Source: Blepharisma japonicum
Taxonomy: Eukaryota; Ciliophora; Heterotrichea; Heterotrichida; Blepharismidae
DNA: 64,000 nucleotides
Reading direction: 5' to 3'
Assembly (NCBI GenBank): GCA_949751835.1
Contig: CATKHK010000023.1
Coordinates: forward strand, 186,001-250,000
Shown here: positions 42,021-52,309 of the stretch, piece by piece
Position numbering within the stretch: position 1 is the first letter of the stretch
How the letters are laid out: every line of letters begins with the position of its first letter
The notes under the pieces: generated by a model
Told to the model about the DNA's origin: nothing
Database searches by the model: none
The model's input: the letters and a program-made list of their open reading frames with translations, nothing else
Translations under genes and position numbers: made by a program

Positions 42021-44015
42021 GTAGCTAACAATCTCTCTAAACATCCCATCAGGGATTCTATTAATCCAAGAATTTCTTGATTTATGTCTGATATATAAAA
42101 TTCCTCTTCTCCTTATTAAGTACCCTAACTTTGTAACAAAAAACTCACATTTTGTTTGCGAATGGCACATAGAAACAGCGATATGGAGTTCTTTTCTACT
42201 GATCTCTACATCATTTATAGTAACTCCAAAGTATTTTCCATTTATTAGAAATTTAAGTTTTCCTTTTGCTGTGTCTACTAGTAGCCCAACACTTCCTCCT
42301 TTTCCAGAATATTGCAATTGAGGAAAGTTAAAAGATTGTGCATTCATTTTGTGGTTGATAAAAATTCCTCAGCTATTTTCTTTGTCAGAGAAAAGAAATT
42401 TCATTGATCCCAATGGCGTTTTTTCAAGAATCCCTATCTCAACTTCATAAGATCTCACTTGATTTGTGTGAAAAATCTCTATATAGCTTGTAGAGTTTAG
42501 CGGTAAAGTTTGTTCGGAAATAAGAGTGATTACATGAATCGGAGTTTTCAGCATCGCAGATTTCCCATTTTTTTCTATTTGGAAATTCTTGAGTGTTTCT
42601 TCATCAATTTTTCATGTTAATTCAGGGGTGTAGCATGACTCTTTAATTATATTGTCAAAATAAAATCGAGATATCATTTCTGGACCTTTAACAAATCTAT
42701 CATTTACTAGCAAATTTTGGTGTTTTTCATTAGTTGGCTCATCTGTATCTAATAATCCTTGATAATTTTTTATAAAATTGAACGAAAGAGCTGTTAAAAT
42801 TAGCAAAGGTAATGCTAAAGTAAAAAATATGGTAATAACCATATTATAGTATTCTTTCTGTTTATCTATAGCTTCGGCTCATATTAAAATCGTAAAAGAT
42901 AGTCCAGTAAGTACTTTTTGATAGCAAAGGATATATCCGTTTATTTTTTTGATTACTCTGACTTCTAAAGTAGCATTTCACATAAAAGATACATATAAAG
43001 AATATCCAACTCCTAAAAAGAAGATATCAATTACCGCTAAATAAAGCATTTTCAGCCAAGACGCAATAGCAAAAATAAGAATTGACAGACTAATTATAAT
43101 AATTGAAAATAAAAGAACTAATTTTCTATTTGTATCAGAAGAGTTTCATCGATCGAAAAAGGGCACTAAAATCGCGACAATAATATGAAATGTGCAAATT
43201 ATACATCCAGATTCAATATTTGATATATCAAAACTTCATTGAAAATATCCATTCGAAATATTTATGAACATAAATACCGTTGCATAAATCAAATAGAAAA
43301 CGATCTTAAAAGTTGAGTACTCTCGATTATTCATTCTAACTAACTCTCTTTTGACTCTATAAACAGGGGACAATGTTTTTATTGAGTAGTCGCATAGCTT
43401 GTCATCTCTTTTCATGTCATATTTGAATAACTTGAAGCAAAAAATTAACCCAGAAGAGCAGATCATAAGAGCAAAGCCAAATGAAGGGATTAAACCGGCT
43501 GAATCAGAAATTATAGGTAAAATGATATAGCTTAGTGAATTTCCTAGCCCAAAATTCATAAAAAATACAAGTCACTTGCTTCTTTCTTTAAATCATAGCA
43601 AAACAAGGGTTAGAACTGCCTGATATTGCACTTGATAAAACATACCAATAATTAATCTACCAATAATACAAAGTCATAAAATTTGGTTGTGGAATGCAAT
43701 AGCCACTATATATTGTCCAAAAATAATCCCAGTTGTAAACATAGCTATGCTTTTCCTCAATCCAAACATATCAGTAATAGCCCCACCATACCCCATTGAA
43801 GCCCCAATCCCATAATAAAGATAAACATAAAAATATGTATACGTCAACGCACTAATTTTGTATTCCTCCATAATCTCAACTTGTAATGCAGACGGCAAAT
43901 CATAAATAAAGCTCGAACTAACTAATAAAAGCACTGCAAAAATAAAAAAATTAAGCTTTTCTTTTCTGCTGGAAGGATCTTCTTCCTCAATTTCTATTAA
44001 GGGCCTCCTTTCCAT
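42015..44015 (-). CDS. MFS transporter fused to a C-terminal SPRY domain
   Basis: 666 residues in one frame bridged by TGA-encoded Trp. Residues ~20-425 form a major facilitator with about 11-12 membrane helices, most like MFSD1 (IYDLPSALQVEIMEEYKIS, TYTYFYVYLYYGIGASMG, FGLRKSIAMF, GRLIIGMFYQVQ). A cytosolic linker (~425-475) leads to a SPRY/B30.2-like domain (~480-640) with YEVEIGILEK, WGIFINHKM, GKGGSVGLLVDTAKGKLKF and LINGKYFGV. MFSD1 is a lysosomal dipeptide exporter. The SPRY part would bind a protein on the cytosolic face. I know of no such fusion in well-studied organisms. Confidence 0.82.
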
Positions 44016-44069
44016 ATTTAATTTATATCACCAACGAATTAAATGATTTTTAATTAAGCCTTCCATAAA

Positions 44070-45434
44070 CTATTGTTGAATGAAAGGCCTTAGAGGTTGT
44101 TCCAAATCTAATGGTTCGCCTGTAATTCTATGATATAAATCAAGAACATCTTCACAGGCACTTTCAAAGTGAGAAGTTGCGTCATAGCTTTTTGAGACAA
44201 AAATATTGTCAGCTCTTCCATCATCAAATGGTTCAAAAGTGTAATAAACTCTTATAAAAGTCTCTAGAACTTGTCCTAATAAATCAAAGGCAATTTGAAG
44301 CTCATCTTCTGGAAAATCAGTTTCTACTTGGGTGCTACAAATTGCGACATAATAGCCTTCAGGACAGACAAAGTGAGCATAGCTGACACAGCTGATATAA
44401 ATATCATTGTTTCTGTTTGCTTGGCGCTGAGGAATTATAATTTGACATGAAGCTGCATCACCTGTATTAGGAATTGGGTGATTTAAAATACAAATTGCTC
44501 TGACCACACTTCCAGTTGGTCTTGCTTTTCCAATATTCAGCACATAAGTAGGCTCACATACCACAATTGGAGCTCTAGCAACTTCATCGCCACTTCTAAC
44601 ACCTACCACCTTTCCTACTTCTCCAATAATAATTTCATCGATTTCTTTATTCAACATATAAGTTCCGCCATATATTGCAGAAAGTCTAGAAAATCCTTCA
44701 GCTATTCCTCCAATACCATAAACAGGGTAAAGGAATGGGGAATCTCCATATAGTCCAGCGCTGTCCATGTACAGTTTAATTTTTAGCATAACTTCATGGC
44801 TTGGTATTTCTAAGAACCTATCACTTGAGTATAAAGCAACTGCATGGACAATAAACTCAATTGTATTCCACTCTAAGCCAAAGCTAGCAACAAGTTCCTT
44901 GAATGGTAAGGTTCTTAATTGGAGACCTTTATGTGTTTCTGCATTTTCGGGATCGTAGTTTTGGATGAATTTAAATAGCTTTTTGCATCTTTTCTTTTCA
45001 AAAAGCCCCATTAGGTCACTCTTTAAGGCTTCAGAATCGTTACCAGGGACTTTATAGATTTTTGGTCTAGACTTGCTGAAAATCCCCCCAGAGCTGTTCT
45101 GCATAACAAAAGAGCCATCAAGGGATTTCCATTCAAGATTATTGGCAACTGATTCAGTGTGAAGGATAAATTTGACTAATTTTCCATTAGCCATTGTGAA
45201 CTTAGGGATTAAGTCAATATTCCAATCGCGGTTTTCTCCGAGGTGAGCTGGAGGTTCAACACCTGGACAAAATGAGTTATAAAGGTTAGATAAATTGAGA
45301 GAAGCTGTAAAACTTCCGTAAAAACCATTTTTATCTAAATGCAAAACCTTTCTGCCTTGTGCGGAGAATAAACCTGCAAGAATGCACTCAGTTAGTCCAG
45401 TGCCTAGAACTATAATATCATATACTTCTTCCAT
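44070..45434 (-). CDS. GDI: Rab GDP-dissociation inhibitor (GDI)
   Basis: 454 residues, the usual length. The dinucleotide-fold start DIIVLGTGLTECILAGLFSA, the Rab-binding platform and mobile loop (MDSAGLYGDSPFLYPVYGIG; YSSDRFLEIPSHEV) and FVCPEGYYVAICST identify GDI. It extracts GDP-bound, prenylated Rabs from membranes and recycles them. Length favours GDI over REP. Stop codon TAG. Confidence 0.95.
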   Translation of the reverse strand: MEEVYDIIVLGTGLTECILAGLFSAQGRKVLHLDKNGFYGSFTASLNLSNLYNSFCPGVEPPAHLGENRDWNIDLIPKFTMANGKLVKFILHTESVANNLEWKSLDGSFVMQNSSGGIFSKSRPKIYKVPGNDSEALKSDLMGLFEKKRCKKLFKFIQNYDPENAETHKGLQLRTLPFKELVASFGLEWNTIEFIVHAVALYSSDRFLEIPSHEVMLKIKLYMDSAGLYGDSPFLYPVYGIGGIAEGFSRLSAIYGGTYMLNKEIDEIIIGEVGKVVGVRSGDEVARAPIVVCEPTYVLNIGKARPTGSVVRAICILNHPIPNTGDAASCQIIIPQRQANRNNDIYISCVSYAHFVCPEGYYVAICSTQVETDFPEDELQIAFDLLGQVLETFIRVYYTFEPFDDGRADNIFVSKSYDATSHFESACEDVLDLYHRITGEPLDLEQPLRPFIQQ

Positions 45435-45684
45435 TTATAATTGGCGAAGCAACCCTTTTGTAATATCGCGATTTTGTTCTACCAAAGAAAATATGAAATT
45501 ATTTTAATTTTCCTAAAATTCTGGTAAATCATCTCTAAATTACTTTTTAATCCAAAAAATGCTTAGTTAATAAAAATTTAATTTCCTTTTCTTATCCGTT
45601 TTTACAATCCCTCAATTAAACTGTCATTATTTTAGTATTCATTCTTTTTATTACATATCCAATAAATCAAAAGATAAAATTAAA

Positions 45685-47115
45685 ATGGGTTGCTGTATAA
45701 GTAAGCCAGGCCGAACCCAATCTATACATATTTCAATACCTCAATCCAGGGGGCCTACACAAGAGATTCCAGAACTCCCTCGTTCAAGTACCCTTCCTCG
45801 GCGCACAAGAACAAACGAAAATCCTACATATTTTATATGTCCATATTGCCTTGGAGAGTTTCGTGAATCAATAACTCTTCAAGTGTTCACCGAACACTTA
45901 CTTTTCTGTATAAGAAACGGTCCAATTTCAAATTCACCACCGAAAAAGCAGTTCCCTCACCTCTCGAAAGAATCGCCTTATATTACCAAGATTGAATGGT
46001 TTCGTGACCAAATAAATGGGATCAGAATTCCATGGCAATCTGAATCTATGAAATTAATAATTCAACGAGATAATTTCTTGGAATCGTCAATGGCTCATTT
46101 GCTTGCATATACAATTCAAGATCTGCACAAAGAATTCCAGATTACTTTTGAAGGTGAATTAGGGATGGACGCTGGCGGGGTTCTTAGGGAATGGCTGACA
46201 TTGCTGATGAAAACTTTGTTTTCAACTGAGCATAGTCTATTTCAGTTTACTAACTCAAAGTGTATGAGTTATACTTTTCCTGATGTTATTGATCAAGCAA
46301 GAAGTGATGAATATATTTTCATGGGAAAATTAATGGGAAAAGCGCTGTTTGAAAATATCCCAATTAATTGTCAGCTGTCAAGAATCATTTTTAAACATAT
46401 TGTTGAAGAAGAAATATTGCTAGAAGACCTAACTTTTGTAGACGAGGACTTGTACAGGTCTTTGATTTTTATTCGAGAAAATCCTATTGAAGATGTGTTT
46501 TTTGAAACTTTCCAAGTCCAAAAACCGAAGGATAAGTTTATTCTCAAAGAAGATGGAGAAAATGAGAAAGTGACCGAAGAAAACAAGCAGGAATATATTG
46601 ACCTACGATTTAAATTCGAAACTCAAGATCTAATTAAACAAGGCTTAGAACTGATAATGCAAGGGTTCTATTCAGTTATTCCAAAGCCTTTAATAATATT
46701 TTTTACAGCTGAAGAATTAGAGCTTGCTTTGTGCGGACTTCCTTATATAGATATTCAGGACTGACAAGAGTTTACAGAATACCGTGATGAGTTTTCAGTA
46801 AGCCATCAAGATGTCCAATGATTTTGGGAAATTATAGAAAGCTTCAATCAAGAGCAGCTTTCTGATTTATTAATGTTTGTCACTGGAACCCCTAGACTCC
46901 CGGTTGAAGGGTTTTCGTCTCTTAGAACTATAAGAGGAGACGCTGCAAGATTTACGCTTGAGCCAATGAATTATGAAGAAAATACACTGACATTACCAAG
47001 AGCTCACACTTGTTTTAATAGACTTGATCTGCCAAGATACCCATCTAAAGAAATGATGGAAAAAGGACTGCTTTACGTGTTGAATAACCATGCTCTTGGT
47101 TTTGGAAATGAATAA
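45685..47115 (+). CDS. HECT-domain E3 ubiquitin ligase with lipidated N-terminus
   Basis: 476 residues. Begins MGCCISK (myristoylation plus palmitoylation). A small finger-like motif CPYCLGEFRESITLQVFTEH lies at ~52-72. The HECT domain fills ~125-476: the N-lobe FEGELGMDAGGVLREWL, the linker, and the C-lobe with catalytic Cys443 in HTCFNRLDLP. It accepts ubiquitin on the Cys and passes it to substrates. It is unusually short for a HECT ligase, with almost no substrate-binding region apart from the lipid anchor. Three TGA tryptophans. Confidence 0.93.
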
Positions 47116-47156
47116 TAATTTATAATATTTTAATACATTTTTGGCAATTATTTATA

Positions 47157-47897
47157 TTAAAGCAACCTCTTAAGCCTTGATGGTGAAAAATGCCTCTTCA
47201 CCCTTGGCAAAAAATGTTTTTCTGAAAAAGCTGGTGGAAGCATAGTAGGAGTCACCAAATCTAAGCTTGTTAAATGGAGTTTAGTTTCAGAGCTGTCTAA
47301 CTCAGTAGGTTTTTTCTTTAATTTAGAGTACACAGACCACCTGGTTAAATTTACTAATGATTTTTGTGATAAATCTGTAGTGTCATTTAACCTGATTTCA
47401 CTTGTCAGCTCTACATCTGATAAATCTCTGTTATTATTTGATAATTTTGTTTTTATTGTTGTAAGGTGTTTAAGGAGAGGACTTGTAGATCTTGTACGGG
47501 ATTGTGGGGTAATATCGTTGTATGAGAAGTATTGTTGATGAAGCTCATTTGAGATTTTATAAGTTTTTAGATTTGGTTTGGAAGTTGTAAGGGGAATGTT
47601 TGGAAGAGGGGTTAACGCTTTTGAAGAGGATGGCGAACTTTTGTCAGGAGAAAGAGAAAGTGGAAAGCCCAGACCTAAAAATGGGGTCTGCAAAGATTTG
47701 TCAGGTGATGGAGATTTAGATGGCTCGGGAGTTTTGAATTTTGGGTTTGGAGATTTGGAATTTGATGTGAGTCCAATTAAATCATTAATACATTTTCTTT
47801 GCAGATCCGCCTTTAATGGAGATGGCTTTTCTTTATGAGTGTTATAAGAGCTGTGATTTAGATATGATGTTTTAACACTCAACTTTTTATTGATCAT
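47157..47897 (-). CDS. Ser/Pro-rich disordered protein, unknown
   Basis: 246 residues. Very rich in Ser, Pro, Lys and Thr with many SP/TP sites (SNSKSPNPKFKTPEPSKSP; SLSPDKSSPSSSKALTPLP), so a likely target of proline-directed kinases. No folded domain is seen. It converges on the HECT gene with a 41-bp gap. Confidence 0.6.
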   Translation of the reverse strand: MINKKLSVKTSYLNHSSYNTHKEKPSPLKADLQRKCINDLIGLTSNSKSPNPKFKTPEPSKSPSPDKSLQTPFLGLGFPLSLSPDKSSPSSSKALTPLPNIPLTTSKPNLKTYKISNELHQQYFSYNDITPQSRTRSTSPLLKHLTTIKTKLSNNNRDLSDVELTSEIRLNDTTDLSQKSLVNLTRWSVYSKLKKKPTELDSSETKLHLTSLDLVTPTMLPPAFSEKHFLPRVKRHFSPSRLKRLL

Positions 47898-48221
47898 TAT
47901 AATTTTTCATTTTTTTATGATTTCATGCTCTTTGAGTGCTTAATTAAAAAAGTTATAAGTTTTTAAGTGAATGCTTTTAATTACTTGCAAATATTAATTT
48001 TAAGAAAATCAATTAAAAAGTGTCTATCATGGCTATATCTAATATTATTATAAAAATGAATTTGCAATTTTATATAATTATTACCCTATTAATTTAAATG
48101 TTTTATATTTCTATTGAAACAAATATAACTCTTAAATTAGAAAAATTAAATTCTAATCAATTTCTACTAATAAGAATATATTGTAGAGCCATGAAAACCC
48201 ATTTTAATTGGAAGCATCCTA
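47898..48221. other. Divergent promoter region, no gene
   Basis: 324 bp of AT-rich spacer upstream of the copine gene. No other feature seen. Confidence 0.5.
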
Positions 48222-49781
48222 ATGATTGCTATTAATATGGCTGACACTGCTGATACATCACTTCGCAAACTCTCTCTTAGCATGAAAGCAAGAGATTTAA
48301 AGAGAGTTGATAGTGTCTCACAAACAAATGCGCTTTGCAAAGTATTTTTAATAGGCCCTTCAGATGATTCTATAATTGAACAAGGCTCTACAGAAATCTG
48401 CCCAGACAGCCAAAACCCTGACTGGACTCAATTTATAGAAGTCCCCTTTATTTTTGAGAGCCCTCAGCAACTAAAGTTTACAATTTATACCAAATGCGAC
48501 GATAATCTGTATGAAATTGGATCAGCCACTGTCCCGATATCATGCTTAGCAGGAAATAAAGCAATTAACACAGATCTTGAGCAAGGGGAAGAGCCAAAAG
48601 GGCTTTTAATGGTGATTAGCGAGGAGGTGAAAGGCACTGGAGAGTATTACACCATGCAATTCGGTGTGCATGAGTTAGTTGAAAGCACAACCCCCTTTAG
48701 AAGTCTTTATATCTCATTAATGAGACTTAGACCTGGAAAAGATTACATAAGAGTATATAAAAGTGAATTCTTAGAGTACAGTGAAAATTTGGTATGGAAT
48801 CCTTTTACTATAAGATCTCAACATTTATGTGGAAATCAGGAAAGGTCACCCTTAAAGATTGAAGTTGTCAACTATTCCCCTGACACAAAGAGAAGTCAAA
48901 TAATTGGGTCAGGCTTTACAAATTTAGTTGATTTAAGGAGTGGAAAATCAGTCATGTTAAATAATAACAACGTAAAAGCAGGTGCTGCTGATATTGTTGT
49001 GTGCCAGTCATTTGTGAAAAGTGACTTAGAAAGCACATTTTTGGATTATTTAAGAGCAGGAACTCAAGTGAACGTTGTAGTGGCTATTGATTTTACAGCA
49101 TCAAATGGAAAGGCTACAAATCCTCGAAGTCTTCATTATATAAACCCAACTAAGCCAAATGAGTATGAGCAAGCAATCCAATCAGTTTGTTCTATATTAG
49201 AGAACTATGACAGTGACAAAAATTACCCTGTTTTTGGATTTGGAGGAATTTTTGATGATTCTGGAGAACCAAACCATTGTTTCCCATTAAATAATCGCCC
49301 AGAAAACCCAGAAGTGCACGGTGTAAATGGAATTATTGAAGTCTACCAAAACACGTTAAAAACTTGCAGTCTAAATGCCCCAACAAACATGGCGCCTATC
49401 ATCAGAAAAGTTAAAGAGATTGCTGAAAGAAAATCTCCGCTTGAAGCTTACTGGATTTTATTAATTTTGACCGATGGAGATATCTCAGATTTAAATGAAA
49501 CAAAAGCCGCAATAATTGATGCATCAGTTTTACCTCTAAGCATTATTATTGTAGGGGTCGGAGGATCAGAATTCGAAAATATGATTGAGCTTGATGGAGA
49601 TCAAATACCATTAACAGATTTTGAAGGGAGGGTAACAAACAGAGATATTGTTCAGTTTTTACCTTTCAGACAATTCAAAGATAATCCAGAAGAGCTTGCT
49701 AAAGAAGTTTTGTATGAAATTCCTGCACAAATTGAAAGCTTTATGGATGCGAATGGGCTTTTGCCAAAATCTGAAAATTAA
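48222..49781 (+). CDS. Copine (two C2 domains and a vWA domain)
   Basis: 519 residues, or 514 if translation starts at the second Met (MADTADTS), which looks more like copine N-termini. C2A ~10-125, C2B ~145-270, vWA ~280-505 with the MIDAS-like AIDFTASNG and LTDGDISD. Copines bind phospholipids in response to calcium. Here the C2A loop reads RVDSVSQTNALCK where copines usually have SDPF, so calcium ligands of the first C2 may be lost. All Trp codons are TGG. Confidence 0.93.
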   Translation: MIAINMADTADTSLRKLSLSMKARDLKRVDSVSQTNALCKVFLIGPSDDSIIEQGSTEICPDSQNPDWTQFIEVPFIFESPQQLKFTIYTKCDDNLYEIGSATVPISCLAGNKAINTDLEQGEEPKGLLMVISEEVKGTGEYYTMQFGVHELVESTTPFRSLYISLMRLRPGKDYIRVYKSEFLEYSENLVWNPFTIRSQHLCGNQERSPLKIEVVNYSPDTKRSQIIGSGFTNLVDLRSGKSVMLNNNNVKAGAADIVVCQSFVKSDLESTFLDYLRAGTQVNVVVAIDFTASNGKATNPRSLHYINPTKPNEYEQAIQSVCSILENYDSDKNYPVFGFGGIFDDSGEPNHCFPLNNRPENPEVHGVNGIIEVYQNTLKTCSLNAPTNMAPIIRKVKEIAERKSPLEAYWILLILTDGDISDLNETKAAIIDASVLPLSIIIVGVGGSEFENMIELDGDQIPLTDFEGRVTNRDIVQFLPFRQFKDNPEELAKEVLYEIPAQIESFMDANGLLPKSEN

Positions 49782-49850
49782 AGCTATAAAATAAAAGTAA
49801 CAGTAATGATTTAAATACTCCAATAATTTTTAGATAAAATATTTTTATAA

Positions 49851-51119
49851 TTATAAAAGATAAGGAATGAGATATTTATTAACTTCTTCGTGAGTCATAT
49901 TGCAATGTCCAGAGTCAATAATGGTTCTAACAATTTTTCCTTGGGCATCCATTGTTTTCGCTCCCAGATAATTATTTACATAGTTCAGTGTTTCATTATA
50001 AGGCTGCATTATATCAGAATCAATCGCAAAATACCCGAATATTTCACTTTCTTTTGGAATAACAGTAGTATCTTTTGAGAAGTAAACTTGTACAAAGTAG
50101 CCTAGTGTCAAATAAAGATCAGTGTATTCTTTCTTGATTTTTCTTTCATTATTCAAGTCAGCTAAAAAACTGCTTTCTTTAAGATATGTTTCATATTGGT
50201 ATTGGTCTTTAAAGTAACCTCCAGGCCCAAGAGCTTGAAAAGCAGAAGAATATGCCCCAAGTTCGGCAGCTTTATTATAAAGATAGCACTTTCATCCGAC
50301 TTCACAGTTCGGAAATTTATTTATTCCCATATTAGGAGTGCCAATAGTAATTAAATTGTTGACTTTAAGCCCAGAGCAACGCTGAAGAACCCCTCTCGCA
50401 ATAATTCCTCCGTGTGAAATTCCAATTAAATTGAATTTTGCTTTATAGTGATAATCTGCTTTAATTTTGGTGCATGCTTCATTCGTTTGGTCAGTCGTTG
50501 ACATAAAAATGCTTGATTGTGCGCCATCTCCTATTTCAATGCATCTTATATAAACCCCTAATTGCTTTCTTAAATATTTTTCCCATTCTTTATGGCTTTC
50601 ATCTTTGCAAGCTCCATTTATTCCATGAAAATAAGCTATTGGAAGTGGAGCTTTATTAGCCTTTTTATATATCGAAATATCAGAAGGGTTATAGGAAAAT
50701 TTAAAAGCGCTTGGAGAAGCCATTCTAATATATTGTGAAAGCCAAATACCTAGGTTTTTTCCAAAATCAGTCATATCAGATGAAACCGGGATCAGGTTTT
50801 TAGCTTTTGCTTCTTCAAATCGTTTATAAGTGCGGGCCATCATTTCTTCAGACGTTTTTAGGTTTTTCAATGGTTGCAATGCTTCTTGAAATTTACAATA
50901 TGTAGAAATTTTAGTTAAATCTTGTATAAGGATGCTCCAATCAATAGAAAAACTTTTATCTTGAGAAACTAAAGCTGGGGAATAAAGGCAATTTTCTGCA
51001 TCAAACTTTGATATTAAATCAGCTCCTTCTAAGATGCCTGTCAGCAATTGATTGTAAAAGGTTTTCTCTGGGTATACTAATAATCAAGCACAGATAAAAA
51101 TTAGAGCTCTCATTTTCAT
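49851..51119 (-). CDS. Palmitoyl-protein thioesterase (PPT1-like)
   Basis: 422 residues. An N-terminal signal peptide (MKMRALIFICAWLLVY, with TGA-encoded Trp) is visible only if the start is taken at 51117-51119. A ~120-residue helical segment precedes the alpha/beta-hydrolase domain: PLPIAYFHGINGACKD, nucleophile GISHGG (Ser235), the block VLQRCSGLKVNNLITIGTPN and catalytic His in DSGHCNMTHEE. PPT1 removes fatty acids from proteins in lysosomes. The N-terminal extension is absent from animal PPT1 (~306 residues) and has no family that I recognise. Confidence 0.87.
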
Positions 51120-51318
51120 TCTCTGATTATTAATCACAGGTCTGTTAAATAGGAAGAAAGCAACACTTTAAATAAGAAATAAAAATTATCTTATAAATTT
51201 CTATCTTTTGCAAATATTTCAAAATCCTATTTAAATTTAGCAATTAGCCAAATTTTCTCTTTCTTTATTAATTTTAAAGGAATTTAATTTTTATATATAT
51301 TTTCATTTTTATTCGAAA

Positions 51319-52023
51319 ATGAGAAGCGAGTCATTTGACTATTTTCAATATATGAAGCCTATGATATCAAGCATAGGCTACATTCAAGACAAAAAGAATG
51401 AATACTTAAAAAAAGCCCTAATCCCAAGATCATCAAGACCATGCTCAAAACAAATGTATTATAAAGAAAGAATTCCAGTAGAAATCCGAATCCAACGGGC
51501 ATTTGAAAAAGCTTCAGAATTCACCCAAAATCATTTAAGCCAAAAAGAAATATTAAGAAAAGGCAGTTTTGCCTTTCTAGTTAAAGAAAGAAGCGAGTTT
51601 GTTAAGAGCAGTGACTCGCCACCTCCTATTGGAAGATACACTCCAAATAATGAATTTCTTATGAAAAAATCACCAGAAGCTATATTTGGGAAAGCAAAAT
51701 TACCATGAGAAATTGAAAATGAGAGAAAAATTCGAGCTAAAAGCTGCGATATTTCGGTAGAGTCTACGTATATATTTGAAAATGAGAAAAAGAAAATAAA
51801 AGGAATACCATTCGACAAACAAATAAGCAGAAAATCACTATTAAATAATAGTTCATGTGAAAAAATATCTTTAACAAGATTTTCGAGTAAGATATTACGA
51901 CCTTCTGATAGGATAAATAAAATAGAAAGCATTATCAATAAGAAGATATTTAAAAAGCGCAGTGAGAATAGTCCAAATAAGTCGTTTATTAAACGCCAAT
52001 CTAAAAGTTTTATGATTCTCTAA
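51319..52023 (+). CDS. Small basic protein, possibly cytoskeletal
   Basis: 234 residues with one TGA-encoded Trp (LPWEIENER). A motif DSPPPIGRYTPNNEFLMKKS resembles the PxxGxY units of sperm-tail PG-rich (STPG) proteins but occurs once. The C-terminus is basic and disordered. An axonemal role is possible but weakly supported. Confidence 0.6.
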
Positions 52024-52309
52024 AGATGAGAAATTTTGTAAAATATTTAAATTTTTACAAATAATATAATGCTGAGTTAGAAATAGAATATAATTAGAAT
52101 AATTAATTGTTTTAGGCTATTATTTCAAGATATCTTCTTCTTGCTCTTCTCTATTAATACAAGTTTTATTTGAAATGAAGAACTTGTTTATTTAAAGTGA
52201 TAAAGTTGCTAATTTGAGATGTAGACTACTTAATGCCCTCGTCTCTTTTATTCGCCTTACATCTTTAGAATCTCAAAATTTAAAATAATTATTTTGAATT
52301 AACCATTTT

